Of a stretch of 64,000 bases of DNA, positions 43,778-53,590 are shown in pieces. The DNA lies in assembly GCA_947503895.1 (NCBI GenBank), contig CANNFT010000009.1:124001-188000 (forward strand). Reading direction: 5' to 3'. The notes below the pieces were generated by a model that had not been told where the DNA came from, searched no databases, and saw nothing but the letters and a program-made list of their open reading frames with translations. Numbering within the stretch: the stretch's first letter is position 1; each line of letters begins with the position of its first letter. The DNA comes from an uncultured Saccharospirillaceae bacterium (lineage in GTDB: Bacteria; Pseudomonadota; Gammaproteobacteria; Pseudomonadales; Oceanobacteraceae). A program made the translations under genes and the position numbers.

Positions 43778-45193
43778 ATGCTGAATGGTTTGCCCCTTTG
43801 TAGATTAAACCGATATACCTTTATCGTATTTTTTACTATAGCGCTGATAGGTTGCGGTGGTGGGACTTCGGGTGAAAACTCAACGGATGACGGTGTCGTC
43901 AGCGACAATGAGGACAATCCAAACTCAGAGGACCCCGCCGTACCTAACTCAGGCCCAGAAGCGTCAGAATTTTTTACAGACCCTATCGAACTCTCACACA
44001 TTTCCATTCAATCTTCGTTCTCAGATAGCGCCGTTGTGGACCTTAATGCAGATGGCTACCCCGACATCATTGCAGGCTATACCTCAGGGCTAAAGTCAGG
44101 CGAGCCAGTACCGATGGCCATTTATTTATCAGATGGCAATGGCAATATTACCGATGCAACCAGCGAGCTCATTGAAGGCGAGCTTCCCACTTTTAACCTC
44201 GTTCGAGACATCCACCTAGCAGATTTCAACAGTGATGGAAAAATCGATTTTTTCTTTAGTAATCACGGGAAAGAATTTGTCGATCAACCTTGGCCTTGCG
44301 AACAGAATGCTTTGTTTATTTCCCAAACCAACGGCAAATATCAGGATGTAGCAAAAACACAAGCGCTCGACATTGCTGACTTTTCCCACGGTTCAAGCGT
44401 AGGCGACTACGACGGGGATGGCGATACAGATATTTGGGTCACAAATCTTGGTTGCAGCAACACCATCCCCTCCTATTTATTAGAAAATGATGGGAATGCT
44501 CAATTTGAAGTGGTGGCAGATATTGGTAATCATTTTGTGGGGTTGAACAATATACTGCCGGATCATTCCTACAATATATTTTGGTCACAGTTTTTCGATT
44601 TTAATAATGATGCCGTTGCCGACCTGTATTATTCAGAGAATACACACGAACAAAGAATCTTACTGAATGATGGCCAAGGCATTTTTTCTTTTGTTGATGA
44701 AGCCAGTTTCGCCAATGCTCCTGACGGGTTTACGACACAAGATTCGAAAGCAGTCGACCTGAATAATGATGGGTATGATGACCTCATTCTTTTGCAAAAC
44801 CCGGCTGACTTTTCAGCAGGGTTACGCTTTCAAATATTATTAAATTCCACAGAAGGTACTTTGGCCAATATCACGGAAACGGCGTTGCCGAATCAAGTCG
44901 TTGAACAAACTATTAATGCACCATTATTCTTTGTGGCAGACTATGAGGGCGATGGCGACTTAGACATTCTCGCCGGCGCTTTCGGCGCCAGCTTTCAACC
45001 GGCAGACGACTTCTATTATTTTTACATTAATCAAGGTAATCAAACCTTTACCCGTTTAGATGCATCAGAGCTTCCCGCCATTCGCCCTGGCTTTATCCCA
45101 ATTGATCTCAATAACGACCAAAAATTAGACTTTGTTTACACTGATGTTTTACAGGAAGGCTCAGTAAGTCTCTTAGTGACATACGCCAAGTAA
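43778..45193 (+). CDS. FG-GAP/VCBS-repeat lipoprotein
   Basis: 471 residues. The lipobox IALIGC (Cys near residue 26) is followed by Gly and an acidic linker. At least seven FG-GAP-type calcium-binding repeats follow: VDLNADGYPDI, ADFNSDGKIDF, GDYDGDGDTDI, FDFNNDAVADL, VDLNNDGYDDL, ADYEGDGDLDI and IDLNNDQKLDF, forming an integrin-like beta-propeller. Probably surface-exposed and adhesive or scaffold-like; the ligand is unknown. GGAG is 7 bases before the start. Confidence 0.85.
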   Translation: MLNGLPLCRLNRYTFIVFFTIALIGCGGGTSGENSTDDGVVSDNEDNPNSEDPAVPNSGPEASEFFTDPIELSHISIQSSFSDSAVVDLNADGYPDIIAGYTSGLKSGEPVPMAIYLSDGNGNITDATSELIEGELPTFNLVRDIHLADFNSDGKIDFFFSNHGKEFVDQPWPCEQNALFISQTNGKYQDVAKTQALDIADFSHGSSVGDYDGDGDTDIWVTNLGCSNTIPSYLLENDGNAQFEVVADIGNHFVGLNNILPDHSYNIFWSQFFDFNNDAVADLYYSENTHEQRILLNDGQGIFSFVDEASFANAPDGFTTQDSKAVDLNNDGYDDLILLQNPADFSAGLRFQILLNSTEGTLANITETALPNQVVEQTINAPLFFVADYEGDGDLDILAGAFGASFQPADDFYYFYINQGNQTFTRLDASELPAIRPGFIPIDLNNDQKLDFVYTDVLQEGSVSLLVTYAK

Positions 45194-45293
45194 AAATCCA
45201 CACATTCCACCGACCCTCACTTGAAGTGTGACTAACCTGCCCGTTTCTGAAGATACATACAGACGTGTACATCCGTAATTGTATATTCATCTT

Positions 45294-45959
45294 CTAATTC
45301 AATATTCGGCTACACCAAACGACTCTGCCCATTATCTGATGAGCTTCGCTATTCTGTTCATTAATAAGCCAATCTTCATAGGCTTCATTATCACTCTGTA
45401 CTTGAATTTCATTCGACCGCATAAACTTTAAGCGTTTAATGAGTAACCCATGATCAGACTGCAAACAGTAGATGCCTTCTGCTGCAACAGACTTCGCATT
45501 TAAATCAACCAAAACACTATCGCCATGGAAAAGCGTAGGCTCCATACTGTCTCCGCGAACATTTATCATCGCCAATTGATCTTCAGATACCCCCACATAG
45601 CGACTTAACCATTGCTTGTTAAACGTAAAATAGTCGTTTATTTCTTCACTGGACACATCACTGCCCAAACCTGCGCTGGCACTGACATCATAGATAGGAG
45701 CATGGGCGATATCCTGTGATTGAGGTTGAATATTGTGTACCCCACCCTCAGGTTGCTGCCCCGTCAATAACCACGTTATATCCACACTAAACGATTCATG
45801 CAGTGCTTGTAAGTAACGCATGGAAGGCTGACTGGCACCACGGCAAATTTTGTAGATCTGCGAAGCTGATTTACCCGTTAATTCCGCAAACTGCTTTTTA
45901 TTGCCGGATGATATTTGATCTACAATATATTGGAAACGGCGTGCGAGAGCATTCGACAT
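45294..45959 (-). CDS. CI/LexA-like repressor (HTH + S24 peptidase)
   Basis: 221 residues. The N-terminal HTH_XRE reads KKQFAELTGKSASQIYKICR; the C-terminal S24 domain has the self-cleavage region SASAGLGS (Ala-Gly), the catalytic Ser in GDSMEPT near residue 137 and the catalytic Lys in LLIKRL near residue 175. Such repressors cleave themselves with RecA filaments and derepress phage or bacteriocin genes. No phage gene is nearby, so its targets lie elsewhere or are the neighbours. TACC-TAG-GGTA just upstream of the start could be an autoregulatory site. Confidence 0.85.
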   Translation of the reverse strand: MSNALARRFQYIVDQISSGNKKQFAELTGKSASQIYKICRGASQPSMRYLQALHESFSVDITWLLTGQQPEGGVHNIQPQSQDIAHAPIYDVSASAGLGSDVSSEEINDYFTFNKQWLSRYVGVSEDQLAMINVRGDSMEPTLFHGDSVLVDLNAKSVAAEGIYCLQSDHGLLIKRLKFMRSNEIQVQSDNEAYEDWLINEQNSEAHQIMGRVVWCSRILN

Positions 45960-46038
45960 GTTGCTGAAATACCTAGGGTAAAAGGCGGCTAGTATAACGA
46001 TGTTTCAGATTAGAGGCATCTCTGAATAAGTATGGACG

Positions 46039-46866
46039 TTAAGAAACCAGTTTTTCAGGATACTCTGTTACGTCAAATGTCGTATCTGTCATAAGGTGCT
46101 TGTCTTGTAGCGCTTCGATGATTCTTTCCGTCACATCGGTTTGCATCGCGAGTTCCATTCTTACATCAATCACATAAGCCTTTACCACTAATTTATAGTA
46201 AAACGATTCTTCAAAGCGTGTTTTCAGGGTTGCGGTAATGGGCTTTTTTAAATAGACGTAGTGGCTGCACTTTGCTGCGGCCAATGCTACGGACTTTAAT
46301 TTTTTGATGGGGATCGTGGTTGGTAAATGTAACTCCACAACCACAAGCTCGTTTAATTCGCCGTTGTTAGCGTTCGTGATGGGCATGCTGAGGATATTTG
46401 AATTGGGTACAACCACAATATTGTCCTCAAAGGTTCTCAGCCTGGTCGTATTGAGATCCAAACTGATCACTTCACCGTAATGCTCTTTCACACCCACCAT
46501 ATCACCGACTTTAAACCGAGGAGAAAATGCCATGATCACACCCGCGACTATATTCTTAATCGCATCTTGCGATGCCAATCCTACGGCTAAACCAAGAGAC
46601 CCCAATGAGGCATACACAACGGTTTGAGGCGGGTTTATTATGCCAGTAATAATAAATATAATACTGCTTGTCCAAATAATGATGCGCAAGACGGGATAAG
46701 TTTGTGCCAATTGAATTCGATACTTAGGCTTATAATTGACAAGCGTATGAATTCCCCACTTCAATGTCCAAAGCACAATCATCACAGTGAATATGACCGT
46801 GAGAATGGAAAAAAACATCTCATAGGAAAACAGTTCGAGTAACTGATCAAATACCTTATTATCCAT
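46039..46866 (-). CDS. MscS-family mechanosensitive channel
   Basis: 275 residues, close to E. coli MscS length. Two transmembrane segments (residues ~17-42 and ~58-78) precede the pore helix YASLGSLGLAVGLASQDAIKNIVAGV near residue 90. The beta domain follows, FKVGDMVGVKEHYGEVISLDLNTTRL, with VVVPNSNILS. It opens under membrane tension to release solutes. AGGG is 8 bases before the start. It lies 113 bases after the ATPase gene on the same strand. Confidence 0.9.
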   Translation of the reverse strand: MDNKVFDQLLELFSYEMFFSILTVIFTVMIVLWTLKWGIHTLVNYKPKYRIQLAQTYPVLRIIIWTSSIIFIITGIINPPQTVVYASLGSLGLAVGLASQDAIKNIVAGVIMAFSPRFKVGDMVGVKEHYGEVISLDLNTTRLRTFEDNIVVVPNSNILSMPITNANNGELNELVVVELHLPTTIPIKKLKSVALAAAKCSHYVYLKKPITATLKTRFEESFYYKLVVKAYVIDVRMELAMQTDVTERIIEALQDKHLMTDTTFDVTEYPEKLVS

Positions 46867-46979
46867 GGTCTACCCTCTGTGTGTATTTGTCCGTTTGTAA
46901 TAAAAAGATACTGAGCACCATTACCCTTAGCATCCGCACGCTTTTCTTTCGTATAACGACGTGTAGAGCAGTCATGCCG

Positions 46980-48161
46980 TTAGTATAAGTAGTTAATGGA
47001 AATCAGGTATCGAATAACCACTGCCGATACAATAAGTTTGAGTACATAAGCATCGTGTCGCCTGCCATCCTCGTCATGGTCTAACAACCCCAATACTCTT
47101 AATTTTTCCAATACCACTTTGCTTTTATTTAGGGTGCAACGAAAAATATTTTGATGCTCTCTCGCCGTCAGCTGGCCATGCGTACAAATTTCGGCCAGCG
47201 TAAAAAGATCTAAGTCGCCTAATTTTTTCAACATCGTGGTATCGATATCTTTTGGCATCGATAAAAAGACACTTTTCTCGTTGGTTCCATGCGTAAAATT
47301 ATTTAAGCAGTAAAACAAACCTAATTCTATGCAGCCTTTGCTTTTTCGTGCAATCGAATAAATAGGGCTTTTTTCGTTTTTTGATGTACCAATAGGTTGA
47401 CCATTAATCGTGTCAAATCCCGCATATGCGAAACGGGCGATGAGTAGTTTTCTTATTTTTTCTTCTGTAAAGTTTTCTAAGTGATGTTCATGTGAAAAGC
47501 TATCATTAATACCGTAACCGTAACTCAGTCGACGCCAAGATTGCTCTTCACATCCGACAATCCATAGATGCTTACTTCGAGTGGCTAATATAATGGCACT
47601 AAAGGTATCAATAAGACTTTGTGATTTTACGGATCGCTGTACCAAAAAATGTACGTTATCTAACATGATCACTTTAGGGTCTAATTGATTGATCGCACTG
47701 ATGATATTATCAATGGCGCTAGAGGTGTACTCGATGCCTAATGGTTGAAATAACGTTTCGACCAACGATTGCGTGGTACTGATTCGATCATCAAATGGGA
47801 TCAGATTGAACGGAATATCCTGCTTTTTCAGTATGCCAGTATACACATTTAATAAGGTACTTAACCCTGTTCCCGTTTCACCAAATACGGCATAACTATG
47901 GCTGCGACCCGCCTGCCACTGCTCTAAGGCGGTTTTTAAAAACTCTACACCCCGTTCACTTTCAATGCGTTGATCCATTGCCCCCAGCGGGCCAGCATAA
48001 AAGGCACTTCTTAAGGCTGGGCTCAATGAGTGATAATAATCAGATTGATAGAAGCGAGTCACGTAATCCAATGGCACCATGGAGTCATCACGGTCACCTT
48101 TAATCAACGCCATGATTTTCGTTGGTAAAACCACTACCTTGTCTTTTAAAGCTCCTAACAT
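46980..48161 (-). CDS. P-loop ATPase with a non-canonical Walker A, next to MscS
   Basis: About 393 residues from the ATG at 48161. The nucleotide loop reads FGETGTGLSTLLN (near residue 105 of this start): the Walker A lysine is replaced by Leu (codon TTA, confirmed in the DNA). Walker B is VIMLDNVHFL. The layout resembles the GspA/TniB AAA group, with a helical N-terminal SPALRSAFYAG and a C-terminal winged-helix-like region. A start at 48293 is excluded because it would put a terminator hairpin inside the gene. The function is unknown; co-orientation suggests a joint role with MscS. Confidence 0.6.
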   Translation of the reverse strand: MLGALKDKVVVLPTKIMALIKGDRDDSMVPLDYVTRFYQSDYYHSLSPALRSAFYAGPLGAMDQRIESERGVEFLKTALEQWQAGRSHSYAVFGETGTGLSTLLNVYTGILKKQDIPFNLIPFDDRISTTQSLVETLFQPLGIEYTSSAIDNIISAINQLDPKVIMLDNVHFLVQRSVKSQSLIDTFSAIILATRSKHLWIVGCEEQSWRRLSYGYGINDSFSHEHHLENFTEEKIRKLLIARFAYAGFDTINGQPIGTSKNEKSPIYSIARKSKGCIELGLFYCLNNFTHGTNEKSVFLSMPKDIDTTMLKKLGDLDLFTLAEICTHGQLTAREHQNIFRCTLNKSKVVLEKLRVLGLLDHDEDGRRHDAYVLKLIVSAVVIRYLISINYLY

Positions 48162-48262
48162 GATGTTTTTCCGTCTGGATTCATTTAGCCTGAAGTGATG
48201 GCCATCAAATAATTTGGCACGCATATAACTTTGAACAAATAGCTTTCCCGCCTCGAAATGAA

Positions 48263-48290
48263 AACGCCGTAATGACAAGATTACGGCGTT
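48263..48290 (-). terminator. Terminator of the phnA-like gene
   Basis: On the minus strand AACGCCGTAAT-6 nt-ATTACGGCGTT is an exact 11-base stem followed by TTCATTT, 90 bases after the PhnA stop. A second palindrome, TGATATC-C-GATATCA (48294-48308), adjoins it. Confidence 0.65.
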
Positions 48291-48378
48291 CACTGATATC
48301 CGATATCAAAGCCTGTTAACAGTTATAGGCACTTCTGTAATGTCACTTTAAGTTCTGCTCGAGTGATTTTTTCAAGTT

Positions 48379-48948
48379 CTAAGCCTTTTTACAAAACTGT
48401 GCAATGATGACGATTTGTGTCCCGTTTACCTTGCCCTCGATATGATTTGGGTTAGACGTTAAGAAAATATTTCGCACTAATGTTCCTTGTTTAGCCGTAA
48501 AGTTTGCGCCTTTCACCACTAAATCTTTAATCAAGGTCACACTGTCCCCCGCTTTTAATTGGGCTCCATTGCTGTCTCTGGTAGGTTCAGCGTCATCATC
48601 TGCTAGTCCAAGTTTAGCCCACTTCTCCGTCTCTGGCTCTAAGTACAACATGTCGATGGAGTCTTGCGCCCAAGTTTCTCCTTTGCCTATTAATGCGTGC
48701 AATTGACGATAGGCCATCACTTGCACTGCCGGCTCTTGACTCCACATACTGTCATTCAAACAGCGCCAGTGGTTAACGTCCATTGTGCCTGTATCGTCAC
48801 ACTGACGATGACAAACATCACATAGCAACACGCTTTTATCTAACGTGCCGTCTGACGGAGCAACCGCATACGGCATGAGGTTTGATTCAGAAGAGCAAAG
48901 CTCACATTTACCATTACTTCGTTGAATCAGTGCTTGCTCAAGACTCAT
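48379..48948 (-). CDS. PhnA-family zinc-ribbon protein
   Basis: 189 residues. The N-terminus has CELCSSESN, with CDVCHRQC completing a zinc ribbon. The C-terminal PhnA domain is DSNGAQLKAGDSVTLIKDLV, GTLVRNIFL, HIEGKVNGTQIVI and FCKKA. Despite its name, PhnA is not required for phosphonate use; the role of this form is unknown. Monocistronic. Confidence 0.9.
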   Translation of the reverse strand: MSLEQALIQRSNGKCELCSSESNLMPYAVAPSDGTLDKSVLLCDVCHRQCDDTGTMDVNHWRCLNDSMWSQEPAVQVMAYRQLHALIGKGETWAQDSIDMLYLEPETEKWAKLGLADDDAEPTRDSNGAQLKAGDSVTLIKDLVVKGANFTAKQGTLVRNIFLTSNPNHIEGKVNGTQIVIIAQFCKKA

Positions 48949-49189
48949 AAATAATTCGCCATAGACTTTTCAAATTCGATATTGATACCGCTCTATCATG
49001 CTAAAAAGCGATTTTTCCGCATTATGCCTGCATTCATAAATAAAATCAGTCTACTCACGTTCTGCTTGTGCATGGACTGACATAATCACGCTTTCCCACC
49101 TGTTAAATACCCTGTTTAGCGCATACCACTTAGCCAAGTTCTGCGGTAGCATCAAACACTGCCGGTTTACTAAACAATGAGGCCAAAGA

Positions 49190-49867
49190 ATGATCACTGT
49201 GCATCACTTAAATAACTCTCGCTCCCAGAGAATCTTATGGCTTTTGGAAGAACTGGGTGTCGAATATAAAATTGAACACTATCAACGCGATCCCAAAACC
49301 ATACTCGCCCCTGACAGCCTAAAAAAAATACACCCTTTGGGTAAGTCGCCCGTCATAACAGACAGTTCGAATGATGTTACCGTAGCAGAAAGCGGTGCCA
49401 TCATTGATTACTTGGCCTCCACTTATGGCAAAGGCTCCATGCTCCCAGACCCGACGCAAGCAGCCTATCGACAATATCAATATTGGCTTCATTACGCAGA
49501 AGGCTCACTCATGCCTCCACTGCTCATGAATCTTATTTTTAGTAAAATGAAGAATAGTCCGATGCCTTTCTTCATTAAACCCGTTGCAAAGATGTTGGCG
49601 AACAAAGTCATGTCTGCTTACGTACAACCCAATATTGATACCCACCTTGCGTACATTGAAGACCACCTAAAACACCATGAATGGTTCGCAGGGGATACGC
49701 TCACAGGAGCAGACATACAAATGAGCTTTCCCTTAGAGGCCAGTGTGGCGCGCGGCGTCATTACGAGCCAATACCCGAATACACAATCCTATGTACAGCG
49801 CATTCAGTCACGTCCTGCATATCAAAAGGCCCTCAAAGCTGGCGGAGAATATGATTACGCCCTGTGA
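49190..49867 (+). CDS. Glutathione S-transferase
   Basis: 225 residues. The thioredoxin-like N-domain has VHHLNNSRSQRILWLLEELG, where Ser in NNSRS is likely the catalytic residue, PLGKSPVI (cis-Pro) and ESGAIIDYLASTYG. The helical C-domain has WFAGDTLTGADIQMSFPLEA (N-capping box). It conjugates glutathione to electrophiles in the cytoplasm; substrate unknown. GAGG is 8 bases before the start. Confidence 0.92.
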   Translation: MITVHHLNNSRSQRILWLLEELGVEYKIEHYQRDPKTILAPDSLKKIHPLGKSPVITDSSNDVTVAESGAIIDYLASTYGKGSMLPDPTQAAYRQYQYWLHYAEGSLMPPLLMNLIFSKMKNSPMPFFIKPVAKMLANKVMSAYVQPNIDTHLAYIEDHLKHHEWFAGDTLTGADIQMSFPLEASVARGVITSQYPNTQSYVQRIQSRPAYQKALKAGGEYDYAL

Positions 49868-50023
49868 GAGGACGAAACAAGATCATCAGCTACCGTCTTC
49901 AGCAGGGGCAATCACGTCAGGCATCTGTTAGAATCCGCGACCTTCAGAGCCTAAAAATAATTGGCTATTCGGTCAATTTATACTCTGAGGGCGTAGTTTT
50001 GAAACTGTAAAAGAGGCAAATCC

Positions 50024-51127
50024 ATGAGTCTTGCAGAGTCCGTTTTAGCGGTGAATGATGATCTACCCATTCGCACAGATAAACCCGTACACAGTGGTAA
50101 AGTACGCTCTGTCTATTGGCTGACGACTGAAGACAGCGCGCGTTTAATTCGAGAGAAAGGCTATGATGTTGCGCCTGATGCTCCGCTGGCGATCATGGTC
50201 ATCAGCGACCGTATTTCCGCCTTCGACTGTATTTGGCATGGCGAGAATGGTATGAACGGTGTACCGGGTAAAGGCGCTGCGCTGAACGCCGTATCGAACC
50301 ACTGGTTCAAGCTTTTCAAAGAACAAGGCTTAGCGAAAAGCCATATTGTGGATATCCCCCATCCGTTTGTTTGGATTGTTCAAAAAGCGCGCCCAGTGAT
50401 GATCGAGGCGATTTGCCGACAGTACATAACCGGGTCAATGTGGCGAGCATATGAAAAAGGCGAGCGAGCGTTTTGCGGAATTAGGCTACCCGAAGGCTTA
50501 ATGAAAGACCAAAAGCTGCCCGAGTTACTGATCACCCCTTCTACTAAGGGCATTCTAAAAGGTATACCCGGTGTTCCAGAAGCAGACGATGTGAACATCA
50601 CGCGTCAAACAATCACCGATCACTTTGCACGGTTCAACTTCTCAAAATTAGACGATGTGCCACGTTACGAAACCTTACTGAAAGATGGCTTTAACGTCAT
50701 TAGTCAATCGCTTGAGTCGATTGACCAAGTATTTGTCGATACAAAATTCGAATTTGGCTACGTCAAAGATGCCAATGGTCAGGAAGAATTAATTTACATG
50801 GATGAAGTTGGCACGCCTGATTCTTCGCGTATTTGGGATGGCCCAAGTTACCGAGCAGGCAAGGTCATCGAGAATTCGAAAGAAGGGTTTAGACAATTAT
50901 TGTTAAACCATTTTCCAGACCCTGATATTTTGCTCAACAAAAATCGAATGGAAGAACGCGCAGCATTGGCCAAAAATAATGCTTTGCCTATGGATGTCAT
51001 TATGGACATCTCCAAAACCTACATAGGTATTGCTGAAAAGATCACTGGGGAAACGCTAGCACTCAGCGACAACCCGAAAGCCGACATCATCGCACTGCTT
51101 AAAAATGAATACGGTTTAATCGACTAA
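50024..51127 (+). CDS. purC: Phosphoribosylaminoimidazole-succinocarboxamide synthase (long form)
   Basis: 367 residues, the long SAICAR-synthetase form rather than the ~240-residue E. coli form. Motifs: HSGKVRSVYWL, SDRISAFDCIW, EAICRQYITGSMWRAYEKGE, TKFEFGYV and DEVGTPDSSRIW. It joins CAIR and aspartate in purine synthesis. AGAGGC lies 8 bases before the start. Confidence 0.95.
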   Translation: MSLAESVLAVNDDLPIRTDKPVHSGKVRSVYWLTTEDSARLIREKGYDVAPDAPLAIMVISDRISAFDCIWHGENGMNGVPGKGAALNAVSNHWFKLFKEQGLAKSHIVDIPHPFVWIVQKARPVMIEAICRQYITGSMWRAYEKGERAFCGIRLPEGLMKDQKLPELLITPSTKGILKGIPGVPEADDVNITRQTITDHFARFNFSKLDDVPRYETLLKDGFNVISQSLESIDQVFVDTKFEFGYVKDANGQEELIYMDEVGTPDSSRIWDGPSYRAGKVIENSKEGFRQLLLNHFPDPDILLNKNRMEERAALAKNNALPMDVIMDISKTYIGIAEKITGETLALSDNPKADIIALLKNEYGLID

Positions 51128-51166
51128 TCAGTGTCACGCTATTAGCCATTAAACACGGATAAGGTT

Positions 51167-51189
51167 CGGCGCGCACTGTGTGAGCGCCG
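51167..51189 (+). terminator. Weak stem-loop after purC
   Basis: CGGCGC and GCGCCG arms (6 bases, 11-base loop) lie 39 bases after purC, followed by CTCAATGTTTC. The hairpin is GC-rich but the T-run is poor. Confidence 0.35.
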
Positions 51190-51229
51190 CTCAATGTTTC
51201 TAATTTTAAACGCCTTTTTCAGCTCGCTT

Positions 51230-53590
51230 CTATTTTTTGAGAGCAGACAGTATTTTCTCTTCGAGTATTTCAGCATCTAATGGTTTACTCATATAGTCAG
51301 ACATGCCCACCTCCAAGCAACGCTCTCTATCTCCCTCCAAACTGTTTGCAGTTAATGCGATGATATGTATATTCGTATAGTGATTTAATTCACCACTCAC
51401 TCCACCATTGCGAATAAGCTGAGTCGCTTCATAGCCATCCATTTCTGGCATCATGCAGTCCATTAATATTAAGTGAAACGGATCGTTAGGCGCACTTTTT
51501 TCTAAGCAATCGAGTGCTTCCCTTCCGTTTTCAGCTGTCACAACCTCTGTATTTTGCAAACTTTCAAGGAGACCTAAAACCACTTGTTGATTGATTAAGT
51601 TATCCTCTACCAAGAGTATTTTGTATTTTTCATTGTTTGGTATATTCGCATTGTAAGAGGAAGAGTATGGCGGTGGATTTTCATCTAGGTGTTTTATTTC
51701 ATCACAACCATAAGTCACCAAATGCAATACAATGGATAACTCTTGAGCGATAATGGGCTTTGTAAAAGTCGCACTAAAACCCGCCGCTTTATAAAATAAT
51801 TCACTGCCGTCATCTAACATTGATGTCATTAAAATGAGTTTTATATCGGGCCATTGCTTATGTAATTGAATACCATATTCCAATCCATCGTCGTGCCCCA
51901 AATGCCTTTTGATTAGGACCATATTGCAAATTGAACGAACCTGATTCTGAAGGGTTTTAATGATGGAGTCTGCTTCTTCAATGCAAAAAGCTTCATGCAC
52001 AATTGCTCCTAATGATGAAATGTGTTCTGCCATGATTGATCGACTGCTTTCGTTATCATCTATAATCACGATACACCGATCGGATAGATCCACTTCAAAA
52101 GCCATATTTTCATCGGATTGGGGGGACATCATCTTGACGTTAATATCAAAGCTACTGCCCACGCCTTCTTCACTCAAGACACTTATATCCCCTCCCATTT
52201 CATTTGCGAGTTTATAAGTTATGGCCAGCCCTAAACCGGTCCCACCAAATTTACGGGTTGTGGATGCGTCAACTTGCGTGTAGCTTTGAAACAATTCATC
52301 TATGCTCTCTTTTGGAATACCGATCCCCGTATCTCGTACTTGACAGCAATACCGAATTTCCTCACCAAACGATTCTGTACTCACTGTAACAACGACTTCT
52401 CCTGCTTCCGTGAATTTTACTGCATTATCAATGATATTATTGAGTATCTGTCTTAATCGAACCTGATCGCCTTTCACATTAGCGTGTTTAACGTTTATGG
52501 TATTCACCACAAGCTCTAATGATTTTTTATTTGCTTTTAACGCTAAACAAGCGAACACTTCTTGATGAAACGTGTGGAGATCGAAGTCCATCGCCTCCAG
52601 TTCCATTTTCCCAGACTCAAGTTTAGACAAATCCAATATATCGTTAATAATAGCCAACAAACTTTTCGCACTGGACATCGCGACACTTAATTGATGCTGC
52701 TGGCGTTCGTCCAAACTGCTTTTTTCCAACAAACCCATCATTCCGAGTACGCCATTCATTGGCGTTCTTATTTCATGACTCATGCATGCCAAGAAATCAG
52801 ATTTAAATTTTAACGCTCGCTCAGCATCATTTTTGGACTGCAATAAGCTTTGTGTTCTTTCTTGAACTTTGTATTCCAACTCACGATTGAAATGCAAAAG
52901 CTTATCACGAGCATCAATCAACTTATCAATCATTGAGGAAAATGATGCTTTTAACACATCAATCTCATTGTGTTTTTCCACACTTAATGGCGCTGGAATA
53001 GCTTTTAGTTTATCGAACTCAATATCATCAACTGAATCGGTTAATGCTTCTAATGGCTTAGTCAGTATTCGGTGACTAAAGAATAAAAATATACACCAAA
53101 GTGCGATTCCTTTAAGAACAGCATTTACGATCAAAAATAAAAATCCAATTTCAACTCGTTTAAAGATGACTTGATTATTCGAAAATAATGTTGCGAATCC
53201 CAGCTCTCTACGTTCACCTAGATATTCATAAGCGATTGGAAAGGTGTAATATATACCATTGGAGAAGGTTTCCTTCGCGTTTAAAGTCTGCATATTTCCT
53301 ATTTTGCTCACGGGATTTCCATGTAAATCAACAAGGCGAACGCCTTCAATGATGGGTACTTCGATCATCGCATCCAGTACACTTTCAATTTGTTCTAATT
53401 CTAGGTCCCACAATGACTTGCCTAGCACTTGCCCAAATATCATTTCATAAGATCTTAGCTCATTCTCTATTGCGCGCTGTGTGTATTTTAGCTCTTCATA
53501 GATGTGAATAGATGTCACGACCAATGCGACCACACAATATAATATAAATACCTTGCGCATTAATTGTGTTGCAATTGAACGCCTTTTCAT
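51230..53590 (-). CDS. Hybrid histidine kinase with a degenerate and an intact receiver
   Basis: About 786 residues. One transmembrane helix near residue 15, a periplasmic sensor, a second helix near residue 155, a HAMP-like linker, then HisKA (FLACMSHEIRTPMNG, phospho-His), HATPase (DNAVKFTEAG; VRDTGIGIPKE; FGGTGLGLAI) and two receivers. In the first receiver the Asp position reads MVLIKRHLGHDDG, so the phospho-Asp is lost; the second, LILMDCMMPEMDGYEA, is intact. Its start overlaps the stop of the binding-protein gene as ATGA, so the two are translationally coupled. The response-regulator output must be encoded elsewhere. Confidence 0.9.
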   Translation of the reverse strand: MKRRSIATQLMRKVFILYCVVALVVTSIHIYEELKYTQRAIENELRSYEMIFGQVLGKSLWDLELEQIESVLDAMIEVPIIEGVRLVDLHGNPVSKIGNMQTLNAKETFSNGIYYTFPIAYEYLGERRELGFATLFSNNQVIFKRVEIGFLFLIVNAVLKGIALWCIFLFFSHRILTKPLEALTDSVDDIEFDKLKAIPAPLSVEKHNEIDVLKASFSSMIDKLIDARDKLLHFNRELEYKVQERTQSLLQSKNDAERALKFKSDFLACMSHEIRTPMNGVLGMMGLLEKSSLDERQQHQLSVAMSSAKSLLAIINDILDLSKLESGKMELEAMDFDLHTFHQEVFACLALKANKKSLELVVNTINVKHANVKGDQVRLRQILNNIIDNAVKFTEAGEVVVTVSTESFGEEIRYCCQVRDTGIGIPKESIDELFQSYTQVDASTTRKFGGTGLGLAITYKLANEMGGDISVLSEEGVGSSFDINVKMMSPQSDENMAFEVDLSDRCIVIIDDNESSRSIMAEHISSLGAIVHEAFCIEEADSIIKTLQNQVRSICNMVLIKRHLGHDDGLEYGIQLHKQWPDIKLILMTSMLDDGSELFYKAAGFSATFTKPIIAQELSIVLHLVTYGCDEIKHLDENPPPYSSSYNANIPNNEKYKILLVEDNLINQQVVLGLLESLQNTEVVTAENGREALDCLEKSAPNDPFHLILMDCMMPEMDGYEATQLIRNGGVSGELNHYTNIHIIALTANSLEGDRERCLEVGMSDYMSKPLDAEILEEKILSALKK

